A stretch of DNA of 29,587 nucleotides, taken from Azonexus sp. (GTDB lineage: Bacteria; Pseudomonadota; Gammaproteobacteria; Burkholderiales; Rhodocyclaceae). How positions within the stretch are numbered: position 1 is the stretch's first letter; each line of letters starts with the position of its first letter. A program made the translations under genes and the position numbers. Of the stretch, positions 1 through 8,334 are shown in pieces. Under the pieces are notes generated by a model. That model did not search any database. It was given only the letters and a program-made list of their open reading frames with translations, and was not told the DNA's origin. The DNA lies in the NCBI GenBank assembly GCA_023150195.1, contig JAKLLI010000004.1, forward strand, positions 1 through 29,587, given 5' to 3'.

Positions 1-477
1 CTCGGCATCCTTTTCCTTTGCTTTCAGGATGGGCGCCGACGCCAGCGCCGCACCCTCACGCACGCCAAGGAAAGACGGTTTCTTGTAGGTCAAGGAACCG
101 GTGGGACAGGCAAGAATGCACTGCACGGCGTCACAGGAAAAATCGCAGGCTTGAAGGCGGGGCTCAATGTAAGGAACGCCAAGACCAAAGCCATCAGTCA
201 TATCACCGAGCTTGATTGCGGCCACCGGGCAGACCTGCACACACTGGCCGCATTTGATGCACGAAGAGAGAAAATCCGACTCATCCAGCGCGCCCGGCGG
301 CCGCAAACGCGGCGCATGAGCGCTGAGGACGGGAATGTAGCCGAGCAGCGAAATCCCGACGAATCCTGCGGTCAACCCGACCGATTGCAGAAATTTGCGC
401 CTGGCCTTTTGCGATTTTTCAATGGAGGTCGCTGGCGACCTGGCCTTGCCTGGCTTGATTTCGCTTTCTTGACTCAT
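1..477 (-). CDS. nosG: NosG, NapG-type periplasmic ferredoxin (3' end beyond window)
   Basis: The frame is open for 159 codons and runs off the window edge, so the C-terminus is missing. A twin-arginine export motif, RRKFLQ, lies at about residues 26-31, followed by a hydrophobic stretch, so Tat export of a folded Fe-S protein is expected. Two 4Fe-4S cluster motifs are visible: C73-x2-C76-x2-C79-x3-C83-P, and a variant C111-x3-C115-x4-C120-x3-C124-P. This is the NapG/MauM pattern. In clade II nos operons such a protein (NosG), with membrane partner NosH, is thought to pass quinol electrons toward NosZ. The ATG at 475-477 overlaps the nosD stop codon as ATGA, which fixes the start and indicates coupled translation. 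The nosG name rests on operon position; by sequence alone it is NapG-like. Confidence 0.88.
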   Translation of the reverse strand, partial: MSQESEIKPGKARSPATSIEKSQKARRKFLQSVGLTAGFVGISLLGYIPVLSAHAPRLRPPGALDESDFLSSCIKCGQCVQVCPVAAIKLGDMTDGFGLGVPYIEPRLQACDFSCDAVQCILACPTGSLTYKKPSFLGVREGAALASAPILKAKEKDAE

Positions 478-1832
478 GACACGGCGCTCCGTTCAGGCTT
501 GAAGAAACGCGGTTTTTCATCGCGCAAAATCAGATCCGGCGCTGAAAATGGCGCGAGCCGTTCCAAGAAATCGAGCAATTCAAGAACCGGAGAACTCCGA
601 AAAAACCGGGCCATGGGCAAGTCGATCCAGATCTGATCGGCATAGGCATACAACTCATGGGGATTGTCCCCCTGACCATCGCCGTCTCGATCAAAGCCCT
701 GGTAGTCATCCCAGTAATTCCCCGCCCAGAAATTCTTGGTCGGATTGTCGCTACGCCCGCCATAGCTCACCTGGGTCAGGTTGCCTTCAAACAGGTTGTC
801 ACGCAGGTAATTGCCCCCCGTTTCACTATTGAACTGGATGGCAATGCCGTTGAAGGCCAAGCGGTTGTTGCGAATCTCGATGGTGCTATCAGGCTGAAAG
901 GGGGAAAGATCAGAACCGATCCCGATGCCACAGTAGATGATTTCGTTGTTCTCGATCAACGTACCCGAGGCTTCCTTGAAACCAATCCCCATCCCGGTGG
1001 CGCCAGTAGCATGCGAGATGATGTTGTTGGTGGCCGCACCGCCCTCGGTGTACATGAAATACACCCCGACGGCGTTGTCGTAGAAACGATTACGGTCGAC
1101 CACGTTATCGTTGGCAAACATGAAGTGGATGGAATAGCGGCTTCTGCGTCCGAGGTTTTCGACAAAGCGGTTACGGTGCGAATACCAGGCCACCATGTCC
1201 CGCGAATCGATGATTTCGTTACCTTCGATCAAGTTGTCGTTGCTGTACCAGAGCCGCAAACCATCACCACGCACGCCAAGTTCCAGATTCTTGGAGCGCA
1301 CCTTATTATGGCGGACCGTGCTGTGATTAACCTGCTTCAGGTCAATACCAAACAGGCAATTGTCGGCCACGACATGCTCGATCAGGTTGTGGTGCCCGCG
1401 AACATCCAGGCAGGAATCATCGGTGTCATGCGAATCCCCTGAACCGGTCAGGCGCAGACCTCGGAGCACGGAGTGGCTGGCATTCAGTACCATCACGCTC
1501 CCTTTGTCACCCGCATCGATGACAACCTGCCCGCCGCCATCAATCGTCAGTGGCTTGTTGATTTCCACCGGGCCGGCATAGGTGCCGGGAGGCGGTTTCA
1601 GGATACTGCCCGGCTCGGCAGCATCCACCAAGGCCTGAAAGGGTTTCAAGCCATGGACACGGGGATCACGCTCGCGCAACATGAAGGTGGGTTTCGGCCG
1701 ATCAATGGTCACTCGTGGTGCCGTACTGAGATCGGCATTTGAGCCCAGCTGCTGCTCAGTCTGGCCAATGCTGGTGGCCGCCAGCAGCCCCGCGGCAAGC
1801 ACACCGCGGGACAAAAGGGAGAGGCGGCGCAC
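474..1832 (-). CDS. nosD: NosD, periplasmic right-handed beta-helix protein for NosZ maturation
   Basis: The 452-residue product has an N-terminal export signal (MRRLSLLSRGVLAAGLLAA) and then a long run of short repeats rich in N, G, I and V (residues about 75-370, for example LIEGNEI and IENNEI). This is typical of the parallel beta-helix CASH/NosD fold. NosD works in the periplasm with the NosFY ABC transporter in building the CuZ centre; the exact ligand it handles is known from other organisms, not visible here. It begins 4 nt after nosB ends and overlaps nosG by 4 nt, so it sits inside the nos operon. Length matches the family. The C-terminal tail beyond residue 420 is hydrophobic and charged and may be membrane-associated. 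Confidence 0.94.
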   Translation of the reverse strand: MRRLSLLSRGVLAAGLLAATSIGQTEQQLGSNADLSTAPRVTIDRPKPTFMLRERDPRVHGLKPFQALVDAAEPGSILKPPPGTYAGPVEINKPLTIDGGGQVVIDAGDKGSVMVLNASHSVLRGLRLTGSGDSHDTDDSCLDVRGHHNLIEHVVADNCLFGIDLKQVNHSTVRHNKVRSKNLELGVRGDGLRLWYSNDNLIEGNEIIDSRDMVAWYSHRNRFVENLGRRSRYSIHFMFANDNVVDRNRFYDNAVGVYFMYTEGGAATNNIISHATGATGMGIGFKEASGTLIENNEIIYCGIGIGSDLSPFQPDSTIEIRNNRLAFNGIAIQFNSETGGNYLRDNLFEGNLTQVSYGGRSDNPTKNFWAGNYWDDYQGFDRDGDGQGDNPHELYAYADQIWIDLPMARFFRSSPVLELLDFLERLAPFSAPDLILRDEKPRFFKPERSAVS

Positions 1833-1836
1833 GGGC

Positions 1837-2814
1837 TTACTCCTGTTCAGGATTGTCGCGCAGCTGTTTGCGGCGGATCAGCAAGGCCAGCATCATGCAC
1901 ACAAAAATCACGACGAGCAGGCCGTAGCCCCAGTAGGGGTAGGAGTAGGTCGAAAATTGGGCGACCTTGCCTTCGCCAAAAACGGTCGGCATGAATGGCT
2001 TGACGGTAAAGGCCCCCCAAGGATGCAGGTTGTGTCCAAAGAACCACAGCCAGGCGGAATAGGTGACGACAAAAAATACCGGCAACAAGGCAGGCACCAA
2101 GGCCATGACCAGTTGGAAGCTGCGCAGCTTTGCCACGCCGGCAATCACCAGCGCCATGACCGCGATCAGGCCGAAAATCACGATTTTCGAAGCTAATGCG
2201 ACATTCTCACCCCAGGCCTTGATCTTCTCGGGTTCATTAAAGAAAGTCGCCGTTTCAGCAGTGTAAAAGGCAACATGACTCGCCAGTTTACCTAGCACGA
2301 ACTGGTCGATCAGCATCCAGGCAGCTACCGCAGAGAATCCAGCGGTCAACAGCGACAGACGGGTTTTCTTGTGCGGTACGGCAAACGCCAGCAGCATCAC
2401 GCCGAAAAATCCGAAAAAGAACTTGGCCAGCGGCTTTTCCACCGGCGCGCCAGAGGCAATAGGGAACATGCCGACATAGTGGTTGATGGTGTTCATCTCG
2501 TGCACGCAATCCAACCCCTCGGCACCCTTGTCGACGTTCTTCTTGGCATCCAGCACCGGGTTATAGCGCTCATCATCGTGCGCGAGATCTTTCTGAATGA
2601 TCTCGTTGGCCATCCGCGTGCCTTTCCCCGCCGCCTTGCAGCCGTTGTACACCCCATCGAAATGAAAATGGATGCGAATGCCATCGGGGAAAGCATCTTC
2701 GGGATAATTCGGTGCCGTCAGGGAAACCCACCAGATGGGCGCGAAATACGCCACGATCAGACACACCAGTGAAATCAGACTCAGCCCGGCAACCAGGCGG
2801 TTTTGCTTCTCCAT
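1837..2814 (-). CDS. nosB: NosB, polytopic membrane protein of clade II nos clusters
   Basis: The 325-residue protein has a first membrane helix at about residues 5-27, a roughly 110-residue polar segment containing two cysteines, then about five more hydrophobic helices (near residues 127-145, 153-170, 207-225, 232-258 and 295-317). This is the layout of NosB, a membrane protein of unknown biochemical role found only with clade II nosZ. ATG at 2812-2814 is preferred because a GGAAGGG ribosome site lies about 8 nt upstream; an in-frame GTG directly before it (2815-2817) would add one residue. The 123-nt gap to the upstream cytochrome gene contains a hairpin. The name rests on gene order and topology. 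Confidence 0.82.
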   Translation of the reverse strand: MEKQNRLVAGLSLISLVCLIVAYFAPIWWVSLTAPNYPEDAFPDGIRIHFHFDGVYNGCKAAGKGTRMANEIIQKDLAHDDERYNPVLDAKKNVDKGAEGLDCVHEMNTINHYVGMFPIASGAPVEKPLAKFFFGFFGVMLLAFAVPHKKTRLSLLTAGFSAVAAWMLIDQFVLGKLASHVAFYTAETATFFNEPEKIKAWGENVALASKIVIFGLIAVMALVIAGVAKLRSFQLVMALVPALLPVFFVVTYSAWLWFFGHNLHPWGAFTVKPFMPTVFGEGKVAQFSTYSYPYWGYGLLVVIFVCMMLALLIRRKQLRDNPEQE

Positions 2815-2867
2815 CACGACAACCCTTCCAAAATGCCTGCGGCCCGAACGCCAAATCGGGCGGGGGA

Positions 2868-2890
2868 GCCACCTGCTTTACGCAGGTGGC
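2868..2890 (-). other. Intercistronic hairpin between diheme cytochrome and nosB
   Basis: A perfect 9-bp inverted repeat (2868-2876 with 2882-2890, 5-nt loop) lies in the gap between two nos operon genes. On the minus strand no T-run follows it, so it is more likely an RNA stability or processing element than a full terminator. Confidence 0.6.
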
Positions 2891-2940
2891 GGTGCAACCG
2901 GCTGTTGAACAGCTCTTGGTTGAATGGGTCCTGCTCAGAT

Positions 2941-3666
2941 TTATTTCTTCTTGCCAGCCTTGGGCTTACACATGCTGCCTGGCATGACCAGACTGGATTG
3001 ATAAGCCGAAATCGCGATCAACTGGTCGTTGGTGTAAGGCTTGATGACCTTCACCATATCGGGATTCGCATTCCGACGATGGCCGTCACGAATTTCCGTC
3101 ATCTGGCGCAACAGGTACTTGTAGTGCTGACCGGCAATCACCGGGTAGAACTTTTCCTTGTTGCCTTCACCATTTTTACCGTGGCATTCCAGACACTGCT
3201 TTTCGTAAAGCTCCTTACCCTTGGCGACCTGCATCGCGGCATCAGGACCTTCATATTTGCCATGCTCAATCGGAATACACAGCCCCTCGATGTATTTGGA
3301 GACATCGGCGAGTTCCTGTGGATCGGTCAGCGTTGCTGCAAAGGGGTACATGGTCGGGTTATCACGTAGCCCGGCCCGAATATCCGCCATTTGCTTGATC
3401 AACACAGTGGTGTGCTGGCCGGCAAGCTGCGGGAAGGTGCCATCAGGACGCCCGGCACCGGAGGGCAAATGGCAGGCACCACACACTTCGTACGCCTCTT
3501 CGCCCCGCCCCTTGTCGCCCTTGAGTTTAAGGGCTTCAATTTTTTCCCCTTCCTGGGCATTCCACTGGTAATTCTTGCCTTCAATCCCCTCTTTCTTGGG
3601 TGCAGGCGGCCCTGCAAAAACCAGCCCTGCACTCAGCAGGCCAACTAACAATACCGAGAGTTTCAT
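2941..3666 (-). CDS. Diheme c-type cytochrome of the nos operon
   Basis: The 241-residue protein has a Sec signal peptide (about residues 1-18) and two heme c sites: C62-x2-C65-H66 and C158-x2-C161-H162. It looks like a tandem cytochrome c4/c553-type protein of two similar domains, each with an LAGQH or IAGQH segment after the heme. It should be periplasmic and carry electrons. Clade II nos operons often encode two small cytochromes next to nosZ that are proposed to feed the CuA site of NosZ; this would be the second (C2). An AGGAG ribosome site precedes the ATG. The last residues, KPKAGKKK, are strongly basic. Direct delivery to NosZ is inferred from position. Confidence 0.9.
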   Translation of the reverse strand: MKLSVLLVGLLSAGLVFAGPPAPKKEGIEGKNYQWNAQEGEKIEALKLKGDKGRGEEAYEVCGACHLPSGAGRPDGTFPQLAGQHTTVLIKQMADIRAGLRDNPTMYPFAATLTDPQELADVSKYIEGLCIPIEHGKYEGPDAAMQVAKGKELYEKQCLECHGKNGEGNKEKFYPVIAGQHYKYLLRQMTEIRDGHRRNANPDMVKVIKPYTNDQLIAISAYQSSLVMPGSMCKPKAGKKK

Positions 3667-3718
3667 GTGTTTGCTCCTTAAATTTTGTGTGGCTTGAAAC
3701 GCCTGAACGATTCTCCGC

Positions 3719-3748
3719 GAGGCACATCAGCATTCCTTGATGTGCCTC
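3719..3748 (-). other. Intercistronic hairpin between the two nos cytochrome genes
   Basis: A perfect 11-bp inverted repeat (3719-3729 pairs with 3738-3748, 8-nt loop) fills much of the roughly 100-nt gap between the monoheme and diheme cytochrome genes. There is no T-run after it on the minus strand. It could protect the upstream transcript from 3' decay or act as a partial terminator. Confidence 0.65.
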
Positions 3749-3767
3749 ATAACTGGCCGCATCGCGT

Positions 3768-4076
3768 TTACTTCTGCTTGCTCAAAAATTCGGCAATCGC
3801 CTTGATCTCTTCGTCGTTCACGAGATGCATCACGCCCTTCATCGCGGCGGTCTGGCCGTTATTACGCGCACCGCTCTTGATGTCCTTCATTTGCTGTTCG
3901 GCATAGGCCGCGTTCTGGCCAACCAGCTTCGGGTAGTTGGGCATCAGGGGTTTATCGCCCTTGGGGCCGTGACAGGCATTGCAAGTTTTCTCGGCAAACA
4001 GCTTGGCACCATCCGGTGCGGCCACAGCAGCCGAAGACAACATGGCCAGGGCCAACAGAGACATTACGAGTTTCAT
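3768..4076 (-). CDS. Monoheme class I cytochrome c of the nos operon
   Basis: This is a 102-residue exported cytochrome with a signal peptide (residues about 1-20, cut near AVAA/PDG) and one heme site, C32-x2-C35-H36. The likely axial methionine lies in the MKGVMHL segment. Size and pattern fit the cytochrome c553/c552 family. It directly follows nosZ in the operon and has a strong AGGAGGG ribosome site, so high expression and a role as electron donor to NosZ are plausible. The donor role is inferred from the conserved clade II arrangement. Confidence 0.92.
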   Translation of the reverse strand: MKLVMSLLALAMLSSAAVAAPDGAKLFAEKTCNACHGPKGDKPLMPNYPKLVGQNAAYAEQQMKDIKSGARNNGQTAAMKGVMHLVNDEEIKAIAEFLSKQK

Positions 4077-4100
4077 GGTTTTTCCCTCCTGAAAATGAAA

Positions 4101-4127
4101 CGGGGAGCAGATTGAAGCTGCCCCCCG
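4101..4127 (-). other. Imperfect hairpin just after nosZ
   Basis: The arms CGGGGAGC (4101-4108) and GCTGCCCCCCG (4117-4127) pair with a single bulged base. The element lies 38-64 nt beyond the nosZ stop codon. On the minus strand it is followed by a loose T-rich stretch, so partial termination or 3'-end protection of nosZ mRNA is possible. Confidence 0.45.
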
Positions 4128-4164
4128 AAAATCGCCTTAAGTCAGATCAAGACTCGCTGGCGGC

Positions 4165-6459
4165 TTACTTGACCTTCTTTGCGCCGTTCTGCTCAAGGTA
4201 GGTCTTGGCACGCAGCCCGATGTCGGCGGCCTTGACCTGGTATTGCCAGACTTGCTCAGCCCACAGATTGGCCTGCTCCCAATCCTTCTTCGCGGCAGCC
4301 GCTTCATGCTTGGCCTTGGCATCCTTGATCTTGCCCAACTGGTCAGTTGCGTCATCGACCATATTGACCACATCCGGGAAGTCCTTGAAGTTGGTGCTGG
4401 TGATATAGCCCACCACGGAATCGATGACGGCCTGCGTATCAGCCACCTTCTTCAACGTGGTCTTGTAGTCGGCTTCGGTGTAAGCCCCCTTGGCAATCTC
4501 GGTCTTGCTCGGCTTCCAGCCCTTCGGCTTGACCAGCAGGTAGCCTTGCATTTCCAGGTGGAGCGCAGAGCAGAATTCCGTGCAGTAGTACGGATAGACG
4601 CCTTCCTTATCCGCCTTGAACTTCACGGTGACGGTCTTGCCCGGCTCAACCGACGCATGGGTATTGAAGGTCGACACGGTGAAACCGTGGGTTTCATCCT
4701 GAGCACGTTCCAGATTGGTCAGGTGAATCGTGACTTCATCACCCACATCCGCTTCGATGGTTTCCGGCGTGATGTGCGAGCGGATCAGGGTGCCGTAGAC
4801 GGTGATCTTGTTACCCTTCTTCTCGATCCGTTCTTCGCCCGCACGAACGGCGCCCGGGTGCGGCTTGTCGGTACGGGAATCGGTACCCACCTTGTAACGC
4901 ACACCCGGCTTGAGCTTCGACGCTTCGATGGCGACCACATAGTGCGGCTCGCCCAGCGGCAAGGGCATGTCGTACAGCAGCTGCATCTTGTCGTTCGAAA
5001 TATCGATCAACTGGTGGTTTTGCGGATGCAGGGGACCCACCGGGTTGAAGCGGTCAATCGACAGCTTGTTGAGCGCGACCAGATAACGGCCCTTCGGTGC
5101 CACGGTATCGCCTTCCATGGTCATCAGGTGGCCGATGTTGTAGTGGACGGAAATTTTGTCCAGCACCTTGCCGTCACAGAAATTCCACTTGGCCACTTGC
5201 GAATCGACGTACAGCGAGGTGTAAGCCACGCAGGTCTTGGCGTCGAACTGGGTATGCAAGGGGCCGAGGCCGAGTTGCACCTGGGTATGCAGTGCATCCT
5301 TCATGTTGATCACGGGAATGCCGTACGGATCCTTGGATTCGAACTTTCCGGCCTTGATCGCGGCCTGAATCTTGTCGAAGGAATACACGGAAACGTGGGT
5401 ATCCAGCTTGCCCGAAACGATGATGTACTTGCCGTCCGGCGTCACGTCGGCACCATGCGGCGACTTCGGTTCCGGCACCAGGAAGAGGATGCCTTCCTTG
5501 ACCGCCACATCAATCGGCAGGACATCGTGACCATTGATTTTCTTTGCCTTGCCGGCAGCGACCAGTTCGGCGGCCTTCTTCCAGTTGATCACATGCAGAT
5601 AGTCGGTGTCCTTGGCGGAACAACCGGCCTCATACGGCGGACGGCCCTTTTCGATCCCGCCGACATAGCGCTCGGAACAGAAAGAGTTGGTGAAGGACCA
5701 GCCTTCGGAGGGCCCTTTGCCGGCATCGGACAAATCCTGGGAGTAAGGCGGAAGTTCCAGCGAGAAGGACTTCTTGGGATCGATGCGACCTTCCTTGCGA
5801 TCGAACTTCCAGTAGGTCACGCCACCGCGATATTTTTCGTTGAACTCTTCCAGCGGATAAAACTTCTTGTTTTCCAGCGGTGCGGCGTACTGCGCTGCTT
5901 CGATGACGTATTCCGTATTGGTCGTCACGAAGGCACCGCCATGTTCCGACTTGTAAATCGGATTGACGACGATCTGCTTGGTTTCGAAGTCACGCAGGTC
6001 GATCACGGCCAGGCGCGGATTGGCCTTGTCGTTGATGAAGAGAAACTGGCCGTCATACTGGCCGTTGGTTTCGGAAATGGCCGGATGGTGCGTATCGCCC
6101 CACGTAATCTCCTTGCCATCGATATTGCCCTGACGCAAAACGGCTTTCGAATTTTCATCGAAGCCATAGCCCTGCCAGGGCTCCGGCGTGAACACCCCGA
6201 TGTACTTCAAAATCCGCATCGACGGAATGCCGTACACGATGACCTGGCCAGACTGGCCGCCAGAACTGAAGGCGAGGAACTCGTCGCGTTTGCCAGTCGG
6301 CACGTAAGTCTTGGCGGCAGCGAGCAAATCCTGCTGACTCAGACCGCGGCGCTTCATGACATCCTGCATGGACTCTGCCGACCAGGCGCTGGCGGCAGCA
6401 CCCAGGCCCAGGCTGGCGGCCAGCAGGAAAACGCTGGGCTTAATTGCAAATGCTTTCAT
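4165..6459 (-). CDS. nosZ: Nitrous oxide reductase, clade II (Sec-dependent) NosZ
   Basis: This enzyme reduces N2O to N2 in the periplasm. The ATG at 6457-6459 is chosen because a GGGAG ribosome site precedes it and a Sec signal peptide follows (residues 1-28, no twin arginine). Lack of a Tat motif marks clade II. The seven-bladed propeller carries CuZ-type histidines, including D-T-H124-H125 and E172-H173-G-G. The cupredoxin domain has a complete CuA signature, C626-x3-C630-x3-H634-x2-M637. The product is 764 residues. About 115 residues follow the CuA domain, predicted helical, lysine- and alanine-rich and without a CxxCH heme site, unlike epsilonproteobacterial enzymes that carry a fused cytochrome there. 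It is first in the operon, with a candidate FNR/DNR site about 165 nt upstream. Confidence 0.97.
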   Translation of the reverse strand: MKAFAIKPSVFLLAASLGLGAAASAWSAESMQDVMKRRGLSQQDLLAAAKTYVPTGKRDEFLAFSSGGQSGQVIVYGIPSMRILKYIGVFTPEPWQGYGFDENSKAVLRQGNIDGKEITWGDTHHPAISETNGQYDGQFLFINDKANPRLAVIDLRDFETKQIVVNPIYKSEHGGAFVTTNTEYVIEAAQYAAPLENKKFYPLEEFNEKYRGGVTYWKFDRKEGRIDPKKSFSLELPPYSQDLSDAGKGPSEGWSFTNSFCSERYVGGIEKGRPPYEAGCSAKDTDYLHVINWKKAAELVAAGKAKKINGHDVLPIDVAVKEGILFLVPEPKSPHGADVTPDGKYIIVSGKLDTHVSVYSFDKIQAAIKAGKFESKDPYGIPVINMKDALHTQVQLGLGPLHTQFDAKTCVAYTSLYVDSQVAKWNFCDGKVLDKISVHYNIGHLMTMEGDTVAPKGRYLVALNKLSIDRFNPVGPLHPQNHQLIDISNDKMQLLYDMPLPLGEPHYVVAIEASKLKPGVRYKVGTDSRTDKPHPGAVRAGEERIEKKGNKITVYGTLIRSHITPETIEADVGDEVTIHLTNLERAQDETHGFTVSTFNTHASVEPGKTVTVKFKADKEGVYPYYCTEFCSALHLEMQGYLLVKPKGWKPSKTEIAKGAYTEADYKTTLKKVADTQAVIDSVVGYITSTNFKDFPDVVNMVDDATDQLGKIKDAKAKHEAAAAKKDWEQANLWAEQVWQYQVKAADIGLRAKTYLEQNGAKKVK

Positions 6460-6620
6460 CTTGAATCTCCCGAAATGTTGCTTGAACCCCCAATTGCCAT
6501 CGGACTCGCCGGGTGCGGCAATTTGTCGCACTGTAGGTGCGCACCCGGAAAAAAGAATTGATCGGTGCTAAATCCGCGGATTGCTTTTAAAAATGCGTCC
6601 TCACCCCGATTTCCCGGTTT

Positions 6621-6634
6621 TTGATAACGGTTAA
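6621..6634 (-). promoter_or_regulatory. Candidate FNR/DNR site upstream of nosZ
   Basis: Read on the minus strand the site is TTAAC-CGTT-ATCAA, matching the TTGAT-N4-ATCAA consensus at 8 of 10 defined bases. It lies in the 244-nt divergent region between nosZ and the first sco gene. A class II site centred at -41.5 would start the nosZ transcript near 6586; the -10 match there (CATTTT) is poor. It lies about 70 nt from the sco start and could serve both directions. Confidence 0.5.
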
Positions 6635-6703
6635 ATTTTTTTATGCAGGGACATCCAACAATGGCGGCTTCTACTTCCTTGCTGCCTTCTACGCCCCTGC
6701 CGG

Positions 6704-7306
6704 ATGTCCGAGAAAGTCCTTGTTTCGATTGCTGCCCTGCTCGCCGCCTTGCTACTGGGCGCCGTATTTTTCTGGGAACCCCTGCCGCCCCCGGGCGTCT
6801 TGCCCAAAGCCGGCTTGCCTGCCGGCGGCGACTTCTCACTGGATGCGGCAGACAAAAAAGTTGCCTTGCAGGATTTTCGCGGCAAGGTGGTGGTGCTCTA
6901 TTTCGGCTACACCTATTGCCCGGACATTTGTCCGACCGCGCTGAGTACCCTGGCCGATGCCCTCGCACAACTGGAACCTCGCCAGCAGGCAGCGATCCAG
7001 CCCGTGTTCATTTCCGTCGATCCCGAGCGCGACACCCCGCAACACCTCGCGACCTATGTGCGCTTCTTTCATCCTGGCTTGATTGGAGTCACCGGCACGG
7101 CCGCGGAAATCGCCGATCTGGCCCGGCGTTACCAGGTGATTTACACGCGCCAGCCGGCTGCCGGCGAGGCGGGGAAGTACACGGTCGACCACTCGTCCGA
7201 ACTGATTTTGCTCGACCGGCAAGGTCGCCCCATCGATCGCATCGCCCACGGCAGTAGCTCGCAACGCATCGCTCAGGTGCTGCGAGAAGCCCTGTCGGCA
7301 CCCTGA
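6704..7306 (+). CDS. SCO1/SenC/PrrC-family copper chaperone (first copy)
   Basis: The 200-residue protein has one N-terminal hydrophobic segment (residues 5-23) that should anchor it in the membrane, then a thioredoxin-like domain. The SCO copper/thiol site is complete: C72-P-D-I-C76 and H163 in the VDHSS segment. SCO proteins deliver copper to, or reduce cysteines of, CuA centres. Placement between nosZ and norCB suggests service to the CuA site of NosZ or to a heme-copper oxidase, but the target is not shown by the sequence. The start ATG has only a weak ribosome site, and no better start was seen before the signal anchor. It is 51 nt from the next gene, so likely co-transcribed. Confidence 0.9.
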   Translation: MSEKVLVSIAALLAALLLGAVFFWEPLPPPGVLPKAGLPAGGDFSLDAADKKVALQDFRGKVVVLYFGYTYCPDICPTALSTLADALAQLEPRQQAAIQPVFISVDPERDTPQHLATYVRFFHPGLIGVTGTAAEIADLARRYQVIYTRQPAAGEAGKYTVDHSSELILLDRQGRPIDRIAHGSSSQRIAQVLREALSAP

Positions 7307-7357
7307 AAACGCAACCCGGCCCACCTTCACCCACCCCGTTTAACGAGGAGATGCCTC

Positions 7358-7720
7358 ATGTTCCATCGACCCGACAAATTCCTGGCTTGGCTGCTGGCGG
7401 CAGCCGCCTTGTATGCAGGCGGAGCGGCACATGCTGCAGCCGCTGACACCCCACTCACCCGCAGCATTCAGACGCTGGGAGAACTCAACGGCCGGGCCTT
7501 AGCCTGCAAGCACATGGCGCTGGCAGCGCGTTTGCGCGAAATTATCATTGACCATGCGCCGAAAGAACGCAGCGTCGGTGAACTCTACGAACAGGCCACC
7601 AGCCAGAGTTACTTGCAGCAGGGTCAATCAGCGTCCTCCTGTCCGGACGGCAAACAACTGGCAGCAGACATCAGCCAGGCTGAAACGCGACTGAAAGCCG
7701 CGCAAGGAGCCTCGCAATGA
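7358..7720 (+). CDS. Small exported protein of unknown function between two sco genes
   Basis: I do not recognise this 120-residue product. It has a signal peptide (hydrophobic residues about 9-28, AHA-type cleavage site). The mature part is alpha-helical in character with two cysteines (in ALACKH and SSCPDG) and several histidines. An AACGAGGAG ribosome site precedes the ATG. Its stop overlaps the start of the second sco gene by 4 nt (ATGA), so the two are translationally coupled and probably share a task. A periplasmic helper in copper or thiol handling is a reasonable guess from context only. Confidence 0.8.
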   Translation: MFHRPDKFLAWLLAAAALYAGGAAHAAAADTPLTRSIQTLGELNGRALACKHMALAARLREIIIDHAPKERSVGELYEQATSQSYLQQGQSASSCPDGKQLAADISQAETRLKAAQGASQ

Positions 7721-8316
7721 ATCCCGGGCGGCGCCAGCTGCTGGCGACACTACTTTGTGCGCCATGCCTCGGTATCGCCGCCGGGACGCGCAGCCCCCAC
7801 TCGCTGACAGAAGCCCCGCCGGAAACCGTGAATACCCGTTTCCTGTTGATCGGACCGGATGGTGGCGCCGTCTCCGACGACGATTTTCGTGGACGCTTCC
7901 GCCTGATCGCCTTCGGCTATGCCGCCTGCCCGGATATCTGCCCGACCACGCTCGCCGAAATGGCGGATATTCTGAAACAGCTGGACAAACACGCCGAGGC
8001 CCTGCAGGCCATCTTCATTTCCGTCGACCCCGAACGCGACACTCCCCAATTCCTGAAAACCTACACCGCCTTCTTCGACCCGCGCATCCTGGGCCTGAGC
8101 GGAACACCCGAGCTCGTCCAGCGGGCCGCACGCAATTACAAGGTGCGCTATGCGCGCGTCTACGAGGGCAAGCAAAAATCGGGTTTTTATGCGGTCGACC
8201 ACGCCGCCGGCCTGTTTTTGGTCGGGCCGCAAGGCGAATTCATCAAAAAATACGCTTTTGGTACGCCCAGCGAGCAGATTGCCCGCGAAATCGGCGAACT
8301 GCTGTCCGCGCAATAA
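7717..8316 (+). CDS. SCO1/SenC/PrrC-family copper chaperone (second copy)
   Basis: The 199-residue protein begins with a twin-arginine-like or Sec leader (RRQLLATLLCAPCLG) and has a full SCO fold signature: C71-P-D-I-C75, the SVDPERDTPQ segment, and H162 in AVDHAAG. It is related to the first sco gene of this cluster but clearly diverged, so it is not a recent duplicate. Two extra cysteines lie in the leader (C14 and C17). The start overlaps the preceding small gene by 4 nt. Having two SCO proteins here suggests a relay or two client proteins; which copper site each serves is unknown. Confidence 0.9.
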   Translation: MNPGRRQLLATLLCAPCLGIAAGTRSPHSLTEAPPETVNTRFLLIGPDGGAVSDDDFRGRFRLIAFGYAACPDICPTTLAEMADILKQLDKHAEALQAIFISVDPERDTPQFLKTYTAFFDPRILGLSGTPELVQRAARNYKVRYARVYEGKQKSGFYAVDHAAGLFLVGPQGEFIKKYAFGTPSEQIAREIGELLSAQ

Positions 8317-8334
8317 TTCCCCCAAGGAAGCCCC

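Noticed and set aside
4243..6561. A 772-codon open frame on the plus strand antisense to nosZ
   Set aside because: It mirrors nosZ codon for codon, has no ribosome site or recognisable domain, and arises from the strong third-position G/C bias. nosZ itself has all catalytic motifs.
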